A program made the translations under genes and the position numbers. A stretch of 64,000 bases of DNA from Halomonas sp. LR3S48 (GTDB taxonomy: Bacteria; Pseudomonadota; Gammaproteobacteria; Pseudomonadales; Halomonadaceae). Location: NCBI RefSeq assembly GCF_025725665.1, contig NZ_CP107009.1:2232001-2296000 (forward strand), in the 5' to 3' direction. Each line of letters begins with the position of its first letter. Within the stretch, counting starts at the first letter, position 1. A model generated the notes under the pieces. It was given only the letters and a program-made list of their open reading frames with translations, made no database searches and was not told where the DNA came from. Positions 38,316-48,522 of this stretch are shown one piece after another.

Positions 38316-38804
38316 TCACAGCAGGCGGTACATGACGTGGGCGTCGACCAGCCCCTGCTGTGGGTGGCGAAAAGCGCAGGGCAGGGTGCCGACGATCTCG
38401 AAGCCGTGCTTTTGCCACTGGCGGATCGCCACCTCGTTGGTCGAGACAACCATGTTGAACTGCATGGCGGTGAAGCCGAGCTCGCGGGCGACGCGCAGGG
38501 AATCCTCGCACAGCTTGTTGGCGATGCCCTGGCCGCGCGCCTTCTCGGCCACCAGGTAGCCGCAGTTGCAGACGTGATCGCCGGGCCCTGGCTGGTTCGG
38601 CTTGAGGTAGTACACGCCGAGCAGGTTGCCGGCGGAGTCTTCGGCCACACGTACTGCACGCGGCAGCTCCACCCACATGCGATAGGCATCGGGTTCGCTG
38701 ATCCGGCTGGGCACGGCATAGCTGTCGCCTGCGTGCAGTACCGGGGCGATGAAGGCCCACATGGCAGGCCAGTCGCCCGACTGGTAGGGGCGGATGCGAA
38801 TCAT
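38316..38804 (-). CDS. GNAT-family N-acetyltransferase
   Basis: A 162-residue GCN5-type acetyltransferase. N-terminal strand IRIRPYQSGDWPAMWAFI, central strands VAEDSAGNLLGVYYLKPN and the acetyl-CoA pyrophosphate loop VAEKARGQGIANKLCEDS, then NEVAIRQWQKHGFEIVGTLP. ATG 38804 follows AAGGAGG. The acceptor is unknown. It lies 74 bp after the aldehyde dehydrogenase gene of the guanidino operon and could be its last member, but the gap and the strong site also allow independence. Confidence 0.88.
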   Translation of the reverse strand: MIRIRPYQSGDWPAMWAFIAPVLHAGDSYAVPSRISEPDAYRMWVELPRAVRVAEDSAGNLLGVYYLKPNQPGPGDHVCNCGYLVAEKARGQGIANKLCEDSLRVARELGFTAMQFNMVVSTNEVAIRQWQKHGFEIVGTLPCAFRHPQQGLVDAHVMYRLL

Positions 38805-38878
38805 CGGTGTCCTCCTTGATACCTGGCATCGGCCCTCGATTCTATGTCATGACTGCGTGAAAAGGTTATTCCTCCTGT

Positions 38879-40324
38879 TCAAGCTGGGCCAACGATATGT
38901 TTAACGGCCAAGTACGCCGAGAGCCCCCATGGACCGAGTTCGCGTCCGATGCCGCTGCGCTTGAAGCCGCCCCAGCCGGTTTCGGGCAGCACCAGTTGCT
39001 CACTGTTGAACCAGATGCTGCCTGCCTGTAGCTGGCGTCCGATGCGTCGGGCTCGCTCGCCATCGCCGCTCACGACGGTTGCCGCCAGGCCGAAGTCGCA
39101 GTCGTTGGCCAGGTCGATCGCCTCTTGTTCGCTGGCCACATTGTGCGCGCAGAGAACCGGGCCGAAGATTTCCTCACGCCATAGCCGGCTATGTGACGGT
39201 ACGTCGCGATAGAGGGTAGGGGCGACGAAGTAGCCCCGTTCGGGCAACTTTCGATGGCTGGCATCGCGTACTGCTCTAAGCCCTTCCCGTTCGGCGACGG
39301 CGAGATAGGCGTGAACGCTCTCGCGCTGGCGGGCACTGGTCAACGGGCCCATGTCGATCGCTTCGTCCAGCGGATCGCCGAGCGTCAGCGCATCGATGCG
39401 TTCCGCAAGGGCGGCGTAAAGCGGCTCGGCGACGGCTTCATGCACGATCAGCCGCGAGGTGGCCGAGCAGATCTGCCCGGCATTGAAGTAGATGCCGGCC
39501 ATGACCCAATCGGCCGCCTGCGCGGGGTCGGCATCCTCCATCACCAGGATCGGCGACTTGCCGCCGAGTTCCAGCGAAACGTCGGCGGTGCGCTCGGAGG
39601 CGGCGCGCATGACCGCCTCACCGACCCGGTTGCTGCCGGTGAAGGAGACCTTGTCGATAGCGGGGTGAGCGGCGAGTGGGGCACCGATGCCTTCGCCGTC
39701 GCCGAACAGCAGGTTGAATACGCCGGCGGGAAGGCCGATCTCCTGGGCGATCTCGGCCAGCGTCCGCTCGGGCAGCGGCGTCACCTCGGAGGGCTTGAGC
39801 ACTGCCGTACAGCCGGCGGCCAGCGCCGGGGCGAGCTTCCAGGCGCTGGTCACCAGCGGGAAGTTCCACGGGGTGATCAGGCCAACCACGCCCACCGGAT
39901 CGTGATAGCAGCGCGCCTCGACGCCTTCCATTTCAAGCTCGACGAGGCGGCCCTGGCGTTTGTCGAGTTCACGTGCCTGGCCAGCATAGTAGCGGTAGCA
40001 GGCGATGGCATCGTCGAGGTCGATGCCGGCTTCGGCCAGCACCTTTCCGTTGTTGGTCGAGGAGAGCCGAATCAGCGCGTCGCGGCGCCGGGCGAGACCT
40101 TCGGCGAAGCCTTCGAGATAAACGGCGCGCTCGGCACCGGAAAGTGCACGCCAGGCGGGCAGGGCGCGGCGTGCTGCGGCAACGGCATCGTCGACATCGT
40201 CCGGGTGGCCGGCGATGACCTCGGCGATCACCTCTTCGCGATAGGGGTTCATCACTGCCAGGCGGCGTTCTCCCCGTGAGGGTACCCAGCAATTGGCGAT
40301 GAACTGGTGATCCAACTGTTGCAT
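38879..40324 (-). CDS. Aldehyde dehydrogenase of the guanidino-acid operon
   Basis: A 481-residue NAD(P)-dependent aldehyde dehydrogenase. Conserved elements are ITPWNFPL, the cofactor site (KPSEVTPL), FTGSNRVGEAV, catalytic-base LELGGKSP, the nucleophile in YFNAGQICSATSRL, and EEIFGPVL. The nearest families are betaine aldehyde and 4-guanidinobutyraldehyde/4-aminobutyraldehyde dehydrogenases (KauB-like). In context it most likely oxidises 4-guanidinobutyraldehyde from the ThDP decarboxylase to 4-guanidinobutyrate, the substrate of GbuA. Last clear gene of the operon, 21 bp after the NCS1 permease gene. The specific substrate is inferred from neighbours. Confidence 0.9.
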   Translation of the reverse strand: MQQLDHQFIANCWVPSRGERRLAVMNPYREEVIAEVIAGHPDDVDDAVAAARRALPAWRALSGAERAVYLEGFAEGLARRRDALIRLSSTNNGKVLAEAGIDLDDAIACYRYYAGQARELDKRQGRLVELEMEGVEARCYHDPVGVVGLITPWNFPLVTSAWKLAPALAAGCTAVLKPSEVTPLPERTLAEIAQEIGLPAGVFNLLFGDGEGIGAPLAAHPAIDKVSFTGSNRVGEAVMRAASERTADVSLELGGKSPILVMEDADPAQAADWVMAGIYFNAGQICSATSRLIVHEAVAEPLYAALAERIDALTLGDPLDEAIDMGPLTSARQRESVHAYLAVAEREGLRAVRDASHRKLPERGYFVAPTLYRDVPSHSRLWREEIFGPVLCAHNVASEQEAIDLANDCDFGLAATVVSGDGERARRIGRQLQAGSIWFNSEQLVLPETGWGGFKRSGIGRELGPWGLSAYLAVKHIVGPA

Positions 40325-40345
40325 GTTCTTTCCTCGTCGAATGAA

Positions 40346-41656
40346 TCAGGCTGGCAATGGACGGGCCAAGACCTTGCTGGCGACATAGTAGAGGGCGCCA
40401 GTGATCAGGAAGACAGGCAGGGAGGCACCGAACTCCAGTGGGGCTACCCAGTTCCAGTAGTAGGCCAGGGCGGCACCTAGCAGGTAACTGCCCAAGGCCT
40501 TGCCATTGATGGCGGGCAGGGAGTCATGGCCGTGGATCAGACGCGCGGCTGTATAGCGTTCCCTGTCGATCAGGTAGTAGTCGACGATCATCAACGAGAA
40601 GGCCGGGATAAAGAGGCTGCCGATGATCAGCAGGAAGGTCTGGAACTGATCGAGAATACCTGGGATAAGCGCACCCACGATGGAGACCACGCCAATCATC
40701 AAGGCGGGTTTCCAGAACGGAGTGGCGGGCCGAACGCTCATGAAGGAGAGCGTGGCACTGTAGACGCACATGACATTGGTGGTCAGCACCGAGAAGAAGA
40801 TTACCAGTGCCGCCGGCAGGCCGAAGCCGAAGCCGCTCAGCAGTTCCGTGGGGTCGTAGGACTGCGGGAAACCGATGGCTACTGACAGTGCCGAGACGGT
40901 CGCACCGAGGCCCATGGCAATCAGGGTGGCTGTCACATAGCCGCCCCATGTGCCGACAACGGCGGCCTTGAGGCTATGGCAGTGGCGGTTATAGTCGGCG
41001 GCTAGGGGAATCCAGGAGAAAGCGGTGGCGATGACAATGTCGAAGGCCACGCCGGCACCAAGCACCCCGGTGGCATCGAGTTCGGTAATCGTCGGCAGGT
41101 CGTAGTGCCGATTGAGGGCGAATAGGACGACCGCGGAGAGGGCCAACATCAGCACGGCGGCCAGTTTCTCGGCTTTCTCGATGCTCAGGTGGCCGCGCAG
41201 GGCAATGGCCACCACCAAGGTTTCACAGATGACCGTGAAGAGTGCCACGTTCGAGTAGCCGGTTAGTGTCGAGACGGCATAGTCGAGGCTCATGCCAGCC
41301 AGGAGTGCTTGGATCCAGCTCCAGGCGATGAGCGCCAGCAGATTGACCCAGGCGGGAAATGCGGCGCCGAGACGGCCGAAGGTGCCTCTGGCCAGGACCA
41401 TGGTGGTCATGCCCGTACGCTGCCCCATGGCGCCGATCAACACCAGGGGGATGATGCCTATGGCCGAGCCGATGAATACCAGGGTCATGGCATGCTGGAA
41501 GGTCAGGTCGGGAACCAGCAGCATTCCAGTCAGGATGGTGGTGACAACCACATTGGCTCCGAGCCACAGAGCAAAGGTGCCGGGGATGCCAAGGCTGCGT
41601 TCTACGTCATCGGCTGACAGGGTGTCATGGCCGAGGAAGGTGGGTTCATGGCTCAT
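40346..41656 (-). CDS. NCS1-family purine/cytosine-type permease
   Basis: A 436-residue NCS1 carrier (CodB-like), about 12 helices. Family features are the start WLGANVVVTTILTGMLLVPDL, the QRTGMTTMVLARGTFG loop, helix-6 FSWIPLAADYNRH and SLFIPAFSLMIVDYYLI. NCS1 members take up nucleobases, allantoin, hydantoins or thiamine by Na+ or H+ symport. Embedded between the ThDP decarboxylase and aldehyde dehydrogenase genes, it may take up a guanidino compound, though that would be new for the family. About 78 bp separates it from the upstream gene. Confidence 0.87.
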   Translation of the reverse strand: MSHEPTFLGHDTLSADDVERSLGIPGTFALWLGANVVVTTILTGMLLVPDLTFQHAMTLVFIGSAIGIIPLVLIGAMGQRTGMTTMVLARGTFGRLGAAFPAWVNLLALIAWSWIQALLAGMSLDYAVSTLTGYSNVALFTVICETLVVAIALRGHLSIEKAEKLAAVLMLALSAVVLFALNRHYDLPTITELDATGVLGAGVAFDIVIATAFSWIPLAADYNRHCHSLKAAVVGTWGGYVTATLIAMGLGATVSALSVAIGFPQSYDPTELLSGFGFGLPAALVIFFSVLTTNVMCVYSATLSFMSVRPATPFWKPALMIGVVSIVGALIPGILDQFQTFLLIIGSLFIPAFSLMIVDYYLIDRERYTAARLIHGHDSLPAINGKALGSYLLGAALAYYWNWVAPLEFGASLPVFLITGALYYVASKVLARPLPA

Positions 41657-41734
41657 GATGTTGTGTCCTTGGAAGTTGGCAGGGGCGCGTGAGGCTGGCG
41701 TGCGCCCGTGATCTTGTTGTTGTTCTAAATGCGC

Positions 41735-43354
41735 TCAGTTCAGGCCGTTCTGCCAGGCGTTGGCGTCCACTTCGATCAGCAAGGGGCCGTCGCTGGGGCG
41801 AATGGCGAGGGCTCGGGCCAGCTCGGCGGGATTGCCGATCCGGGTGGCCAGGCAGCCGAAGCCGGCGGCGACGGTCTGGAAGTCCGGCGCTTGGATGTCG
41901 ACGCCGCAGCGAGCCACGCCATGGGCATCCATGAAGCGGCGGATCTCTTCATAGCCCTGGTTGTGCCACAGCACGATCACCACCGGCAGGTTCTGCTCCA
42001 CGGCGGTGGCGAGTTCACTGAGGGTGAACATCACGCCACCGTCGCCGACCAATGCCACCACGGGCAGCATCGGCTGGCCCAGTTGGGCGCCGAGTGCCGC
42101 CGGCAGGCCATAGCCGAGGGTGCCGTAGCCGGTGGAGGCGTTGAAGTAGCGCCGCGGGGCGGGCTGCGAGACGAGGTGGTTGCCGGCATAGACCGGGGCG
42201 GTGGAATCGCCGACCAGGATCGCCTCGGGAAGTGCTTCGCGCAGAGCGGCGTAGAGCGGCACGAAGGGAGCGAAGGCAGGGTCTGCTTCGAGTCCGAGCG
42301 CCAGAAGCGTGGCGGCTGTGCGTGCGGCGCCGTCGCGTGAGAGCGGTTCGGTAAAATACTCGGCGAGCAAGGCCAGGCTGCGTCCGGCATCGCCCACCAG
42401 GCCCAGCGCGACTTGCTGATTGCGCACCAGCTGCTGAGCGTCGAGGTCGATGCGAATCAGTCTGCCGCGCAGCTCGAAGCCGTCGTCGAACACCACGTCG
42501 TAGTCGGTCTCGCCGAGTTCGGTGCCCACGGCCAGGATGACGTCGGCCTTACGGGCCAGCTCGCGCACAGCCGGCAGCGCCGCGTTGGCGCCCAGATCGA
42601 GAGGATGATTGCGACCCAGCAGACCCTTGGCATTGATGGTGGTCACGGTGGGTGCATCGAGCCTTTCGACCAACGTCCTGGCCGCCTCGGGTGCATCCAC
42701 GCAGCCACCGCCCAGCAGCACCAGTGGGCGCTTTGCTTCACGCAGCCATTCGGCAGCCAGTGCCAGCCCCTCGGGGTCGGGCGCCGGGCGGTACAGCCGC
42801 GCCGGCGGCTGCAGTTCTGTCATCTCCACTGGCGAGTCGAACAGATCGATGGGGATCTCGATGTGAACCGGGCCGGGGCGTTGGCCCTGGAACACGGCAA
42901 AGGCACGGGCCAGCACTTCGGGCAGGGCGGCGGGGTCGAGCAGGGTGTGGCTGAAGCGGGAGACGCCCGCCATCAGCTGCTGCTGGCTCGCAAGCTCGTG
43001 CAATCGGCCCTGGCCGCGGCCCAGGGTGTCGCGGCGATTGACGCTGGAGATCACCAGCATGGGAATCGAGTCGGCCAGCGCCTGGCCCATGGCGGTGGCA
43101 ATGTTGGTCATGCCGGGCCCGGTGATGATCAGGCAGACGCCGGGCTTGCCGGTGGCGCGGGCGTAGCCATCGGCCATGAAGCCGGCGCCCTGTTCGTGGC
43201 GCGGCGTGACGTGGCGCACGCCACCGTCCTCCAGCCCACGGTAGAGCGCCACCGTATGCACGCCGGGGATGCCGAACACGGTGTCGACCCCATAGCGCTT
43301 GCTCAAGAGCGTCAAAAGCAACTGAGCGCAGGTCATCGTTGGTTGGTTGGCCAT
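41735..43354 (-). CDS. aruI: ThDP-dependent 2-oxoacid decarboxylase, 5-guanidino-2-oxopentanoate type
   Basis: A 539-residue thiamine-diphosphate enzyme of the acetolactate-synthase superfamily. The N-terminal Pyr domain has the catalytic Glu54 in PRHEQGAGFMADGYARATG, then GPGMTNIATAMGQAL. The C-terminal domain has STGYGTLGYGLPAALGA and the Mg/ThDP loop VALVGDGGVMFT...WHNQGYEEI. AruI converts 2-ketoarginine to 4-guanidinobutyraldehyde in the arginine transaminase pathway. A guanidinobutyrase and an aldehyde dehydrogenase in the same operon make that the best fit over a true acetolactate synthase, which would normally have an IlvN partner. It lies 9 bp after the YjiH gene. Symbol by analogy. 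Confidence 0.78.
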   Translation of the reverse strand: MANQPTMTCAQLLLTLLSKRYGVDTVFGIPGVHTVALYRGLEDGGVRHVTPRHEQGAGFMADGYARATGKPGVCLIITGPGMTNIATAMGQALADSIPMLVISSVNRRDTLGRGQGRLHELASQQQLMAGVSRFSHTLLDPAALPEVLARAFAVFQGQRPGPVHIEIPIDLFDSPVEMTELQPPARLYRPAPDPEGLALAAEWLREAKRPLVLLGGGCVDAPEAARTLVERLDAPTVTTINAKGLLGRNHPLDLGANAALPAVRELARKADVILAVGTELGETDYDVVFDDGFELRGRLIRIDLDAQQLVRNQQVALGLVGDAGRSLALLAEYFTEPLSRDGAARTAATLLALGLEADPAFAPFVPLYAALREALPEAILVGDSTAPVYAGNHLVSQPAPRRYFNASTGYGTLGYGLPAALGAQLGQPMLPVVALVGDGGVMFTLSELATAVEQNLPVVIVLWHNQGYEEIRRFMDAHGVARCGVDIQAPDFQTVAAGFGCLATRIGNPAELARALAIRPSDGPLLIEVDANAWQNGLN

Positions 43355-43363
43355 CGTCGAACC

Positions 43364-44746
43364 TCAGAAGAAGAAGGTGTGGGCCATGAAGGCGATGATC
43401 GGCAGCGTGATGGCCGTGCGTAGCAGGAAGATGGCTACCAGTTCCCACAGCTTGAGGGGGATCTTGGACTTGAGCAGCAGCGCACCGATCTCCGACATGT
43501 AGATCAACTGTGTCAGCGACAGGCAGGCGATGACGAAGCGGGTCAACTCGCTCTCGATGTTGGTGGCCAGCACCGCCGGCAGGAACATGTCGGCAAAGCC
43601 CACCAGGGTAGCAGGGGCAGCCGCCTCGGCCTCGGGAATGCGCAGCAGTTCGAGCACCGGCACCATGGGGTAGGAGAGCCAGGTGAACAGCGGCGTGAAC
43701 TCGGCGAGTATCAGCGCCACGGTACCGATGGCGAAGACCAGCGGCAGCAGGCCGAGGAAGATGTCGGCCACGTTGAACAGCGCGTTGCGGGCGAGCTCTC
43801 TGGGGCCTGGGGCGTGCTCGGCGCGGCGTACCGCCTGGGTCAGGCTGTAGCGCAGCAGGCCCATCTCGTCGGTGCGCTTTTCGGCCAGCTGGCAGCCGAC
43901 CGGCTCGTAGTAGGTGTCGGGCTTGCGTGACAGGGGTGGGAGGCGCGGCACGATGACCGCGGCGATCAGCCCGGCCACCACCACGGTGAAGTAGAACTGC
44001 ACGAACATGTGGTTGAGGTCGACGAAGCTGGTGATCAGCAGGCTGAAGGCGATCGACACGATGGAGAAATTGGTCGCGATGACCGAGGCTTCGCGGCGGC
44101 TGTAGTAACCCTGCTCGTATTGCTGGGTCGTGATCAGTACGCCCACGGTGCCCGAGCCCATCCACGAGGCGGTGGCATCGATTGCGCTGCGGCCTGGCAG
44201 GTTGAAGATCACCCGGAACGGCTTGCGTACCAGGCTGCCGATGAACTCCATGAAACCGAACTCGACCAGGAACGGCAGCAGCAGGGCGGCAAAGAAGAAG
44301 AAGGTCAGCAGCACCGGTGCCAGGTCGTTGAGCATCACCCCACCGGTGAAGGAGGCGGTGACGAACTCGGGTCCGAACTGGAAGAAGGTCATCAGGGCGA
44401 AGGCCGCCCCCAGGAGGCGCATGCCGAACCACACCGGGCCGACGTGGAACATGTCGTGCAGCACCCCTTGATCGGCCCAGCGAGGGCGTACGAGCTTGAC
44501 CCAGGAGGTCGCCAGCACCGAGAGCACCAGCACGATCACGGCAATGGCCGGCAGAGCGCCGCCGAGCAGTGCCTTGAGCCCGTCGGCCATCAGCCCCATG
44601 CCAATGTTGATGGTGTCGCCGACCTGGAACGGCACCAGGAACAGGCCGACGCCGATGGCCGAGGGAATAATGAATTTCAGCAGGTTGCCGCGTTCGAAAG
44701 GCGCCGGGACGGCGGCGCTTCGGCGGGTGGTGTCAGTGGTGGACAT
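43364..44746 (-). CDS. YjiH-family membrane protein of the guanidino operon
   Basis: A 460-residue paralogue of the hut-linked YjiH protein at 25278-26609. It shares FIIPSAIGVGLFLVPFQVGDT near the start, the block GRSAIDATASWMGSGTVGVLITTQQYEQGYYSRREASVIATNFS, and FADMFLPAVLATNIESELTRF. About ten helices. ATG 44746 was chosen for GGGAGAG upstream. It sits between gbuA and the ThDP decarboxylase gene, so a role in uptake of arginine or a guanidino acid is the natural inference, but no YjiH substrate is established. Confidence 0.85.
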   Translation of the reverse strand: MSTTDTTRRSAAVPAPFERGNLLKFIIPSAIGVGLFLVPFQVGDTINIGMGLMADGLKALLGGALPAIAVIVLVLSVLATSWVKLVRPRWADQGVLHDMFHVGPVWFGMRLLGAAFALMTFFQFGPEFVTASFTGGVMLNDLAPVLLTFFFFAALLLPFLVEFGFMEFIGSLVRKPFRVIFNLPGRSAIDATASWMGSGTVGVLITTQQYEQGYYSRREASVIATNFSIVSIAFSLLITSFVDLNHMFVQFYFTVVVAGLIAAVIVPRLPPLSRKPDTYYEPVGCQLAEKRTDEMGLLRYSLTQAVRRAEHAPGPRELARNALFNVADIFLGLLPLVFAIGTVALILAEFTPLFTWLSYPMVPVLELLRIPEAEAAAPATLVGFADMFLPAVLATNIESELTRFVIACLSLTQLIYMSEIGALLLKSKIPLKLWELVAIFLLRTAITLPIIAFMAHTFFF

Positions 44747-44790
44747 GGGCTCTCCCTTGGGTTGTCGTTGTAGTGTCATGCAATGTCATG

Positions 44791-45741
44791 TCAGTCGCGG
44801 CGCTTGACGCCCGGCAAGACGCACAGCATTTCGTAGAGCAGGGTGGCGCCCATCAGCGCCGTGTTGCCGCTGGTGTCGTAGGGCGGCGAGACCTCGACCA
44901 TGTCACCACCGACGATGTTGAGCCCGGCGGCGCCACGCACGATCTCGAGCCCCTGGGCCGAGGTCAGCCCACCCATCTCGACGGTGCCGGTGCCAGGGGC
45001 GACGGAGGGGTCCAGCCCGTCGATGTCGAAGGTGATGTAGACAGGGGTATTGCCCATCTGCTCGCGAACTTCCGACATCAGCGGCTCGAGTGAGCGGTAC
45101 CAGCACTCCTCGGCGGTGACGACGCGGAAACCCTGCTGGCGGCACCAGTCGAAGTCCTCGGCGGCGTAGCCGGTCCCGCGCAGGCCGATCTGCACCACCT
45201 TGCCCTTGGCCAGCAGCCCTTCTTCCTGGGCGCGGCGAAACGGCGTGCCATGGGCGAGGGGCTCGCCGAACATGTGCTCGTTGACGTCGGCGTGGGCATC
45301 GATATGGATCAGCCCCACCGGACCATGCTTGTTAGCGATGGCGCGCAGGATCGGCAGGGTGATCAGGTGGTCGCCGCCAAGCGTGAGCGGGATGCAGCCG
45401 TGGCTGAGCACCTCGTCGTAGAAGCGGCTGATGATGTCCACCGTCTTGGGCAGATGGAAGGTGTTGATCGGTACGTCTCCGATATCGGCCACCTGCAGGC
45501 TGTCGAAGGGGGCGGCGCGTGTGGCCATGTTGTAGGGACGCAGCATGCGCGACTCGTCGCGTATCTGGCGCGGCCCCAGGCGCGTTCCCGGGCGATTGGA
45601 TGTTCCGACGTCGAGCGGCACGCCGATGAAGGCGGCATCCAACCCTTCAGCAGTGGGCTGGGTGGGCAGGCGCATCATGGTGGCGGGGCCGCCGAAGCGG
45701 GGCATCTCGTTGCCGCCGAGCGGCTGGTTGTAGTCGGTCAT
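44791..45741 (-). CDS. gbuA: Guanidinobutyrase
   Basis: A 316-residue ureohydrolase. The start YNQPLGGNEMPRFGGPATMMRLP matches Pseudomonas guanidinobutyrase as I remember it, and is closer to it than to guanidinopropionase. Mn2+ ligands are visible: LGGDHLIT (His125), HIDAHADVNEH (Asp148, His150, Asp152) and FDIDGLDPSVAPGTG. Product family: 4-guanidinobutyrate to 4-aminobutyrate plus urea. First gene of a five-gene operon driven by a sigma-54 promoter 54 bp upstream. Agmatinase remains an alternative from the fold alone, but the decarboxylase and dehydrogenase partners favour guanidinobutyrate. Confidence 0.87.
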   Translation of the reverse strand: MTDYNQPLGGNEMPRFGGPATMMRLPTQPTAEGLDAAFIGVPLDVGTSNRPGTRLGPRQIRDESRMLRPYNMATRAAPFDSLQVADIGDVPINTFHLPKTVDIISRFYDEVLSHGCIPLTLGGDHLITLPILRAIANKHGPVGLIHIDAHADVNEHMFGEPLAHGTPFRRAQEEGLLAKGKVVQIGLRGTGYAAEDFDWCRQQGFRVVTAEECWYRSLEPLMSEVREQMGNTPVYITFDIDGLDPSVAPGTGTVEMGGLTSAQGLEIVRGAAGLNIVGGDMVEVSPPYDTSGNTALMGATLLYEMLCVLPGVKRRD

Positions 45742-45750
45742 GGGTAGCCT

Positions 45751-45790
45751 CTGCTTTGCTTTGTCATGATCTGCTTTACTTTGTCATGAC
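45751..45790. repeat. 20-bp tandem duplication in the gbuA leader
   Basis: Two adjacent copies, CTGCTTTGCTTTGTCATGAT and CTGCTTTACTTTGTCATGAC, differ at two bases. They lie between the sigma-54 promoter and the gbuA start, so they fall in or at the start of the mRNA leader. Confidence 0.8.
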
Positions 45791-45794
45791 GAGT

Positions 45795-45810
45795 TGCAGT
45801 TTCCGTGCCA
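45795..45810 (-). promoter_or_regulatory. Sigma-54 promoter of the gbuA operon
   Basis: On the minus strand TGGCACGGAAACTGCA carries the -24 GG and -12 GC exactly 12 bp apart. It matches the TGGCACG-N4-TTGCA consensus in all but one base. Predicted start about 45784, in front of gbuA. A sigma-54 activator gene is divergently placed. Confidence 0.85.
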
Positions 45811-45942
45811 ACCCTGGAGTGCCGATTTCATGGGCTTGAGAGCAGCGTGACAATTCATAATTGGATCGAGTCGACCGCGGGTTGATACACTCATGCATCG
45901 CGATACAAAAATGAATCCCGGTTCTTGAGCAGCGTGAGCGAA

Positions 45943-47345
<1,403 letters not shown>

Positions 47346-47355
<10 letters not shown>

Positions 47356-48464
47356 GCCGAGTTCTCCATGATGGCCCGCTCGAGGATCTCGAAGCGGCCG
47401 GGCATCAGGGCGTCCTCCACCGCGGTGATGCGCAGCACATGCCCAAGGTCCGGGTGAGCGGGACGGGCAATGAGCCGGCCGGCCTCGAGTAGCTCTTGAT
47501 TCAACCGCCCTGCCAGCTCCGCGCTGGGCAGGCGTAGGGCGATGAAGTTGGTCGCGCTGGGCAGCACCTCGCCGCCCAGGTCGCGGAAGTGGGAGGCCAG
47601 CCGCTCGCGGCGCTGCTTCACCGCATGGATGTGCGCCTCGACCTCGCTGTGATGGTCGAGCACGGTCTCGGCGGCGGCCTGGGTCAGGGTCGAGACGGCA
47701 TAATGGATGCGTACCTTCATCATCATGGCCAGCGTCTCTGGCTCGGCAATGGCATAGCCGATGCGCAGCCCCGCCAGGCCGTGGGCCTTGGAGAGCGTGC
47801 GCAGGCGGATCACCCCCGGCATCACCTCGCGGCTGAAGGCGGAGTCGGCATCGTCGCGAAAGTCGTGGTAGGCCTCGTCGATCAGCAACCAGCAATCTTC
47901 GGGAAGGTCGGCACGCAGTCGGTGGATCTCATCGTTGCTGTGCAGATGGCCGCTGGGGTTGTCGGGATTGGCAACGTAGACGAGCCGGGCCCCATGCTCG
48001 TGGGCGGAGGCCAGCAGGGCATCGAAATCCGGTGAGAGCAGCCCCGGAGCCTCACGATAGGGCCGCTCGACGAGCTGGCAGCCCTGGCCTCGTGCAAAGT
48101 AGCCGAAGGTGGGATAGGTACCGCTGGCGCTCACCACCGTGCAGCCCGGCGTGGCCACGGTGCGCAGCGCCAGCGCGATCAGGCTGTCGGCGCCGGCATC
48201 CACCAGGGTGGCTTCCAGCGGCACCCCATAGAGCGAGGCGAGGCGCTGTCTCACGCCCAGTGCCTCCGAGTCGCCATAGCAGTAGACGTGCTCGACCATG
48301 GCGTCGCCGAAGCGTTCGCGCAGTGCCCGATGGGGCATGTCGAGGCCCTCGTTGGAACCCAGGCGGTGAGGAATCTCGCGGCCTATGCGTCGTTCCAGCA
48401 CCTTGATGCCGGGAAAGGGGTTGCTGGGGCCGGAGCCGGTCAAATGGGTGGGGAAGCGAGGCAT
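47346..48464 (-). CDS. HisC-like class I/II aminotransferase
   Basis: A 372-residue PLP enzyme resembling histidinol-phosphate aminotransferase. Visible elements are LGSNEGLDMPHRAL, the cofactor loop GADSLIALALRT, NPDNPSGHLHS, DEAYHDF, and the Schiff-base lysine in RTLSKAHGLAGLRIGYA. It lies last in the ABC-transporter operon on the minus strand, after the EamA gene, far from any his genes. A catabolic or amino-acid-forming transaminase is therefore likelier than histidine synthesis. Its stop overlaps the end of the sigma-54 activator gene by 10 bp (convergent). It could also supply 2-ketoarginine to the neighbouring guanidino operon. Confidence 0.85.
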
Positions 48465-48522
48465 TCAAGACTCCAGTACTGGTAATCAATATGAGCGATC
48501 GTCGCAGGAGGCAGAGACTGGC

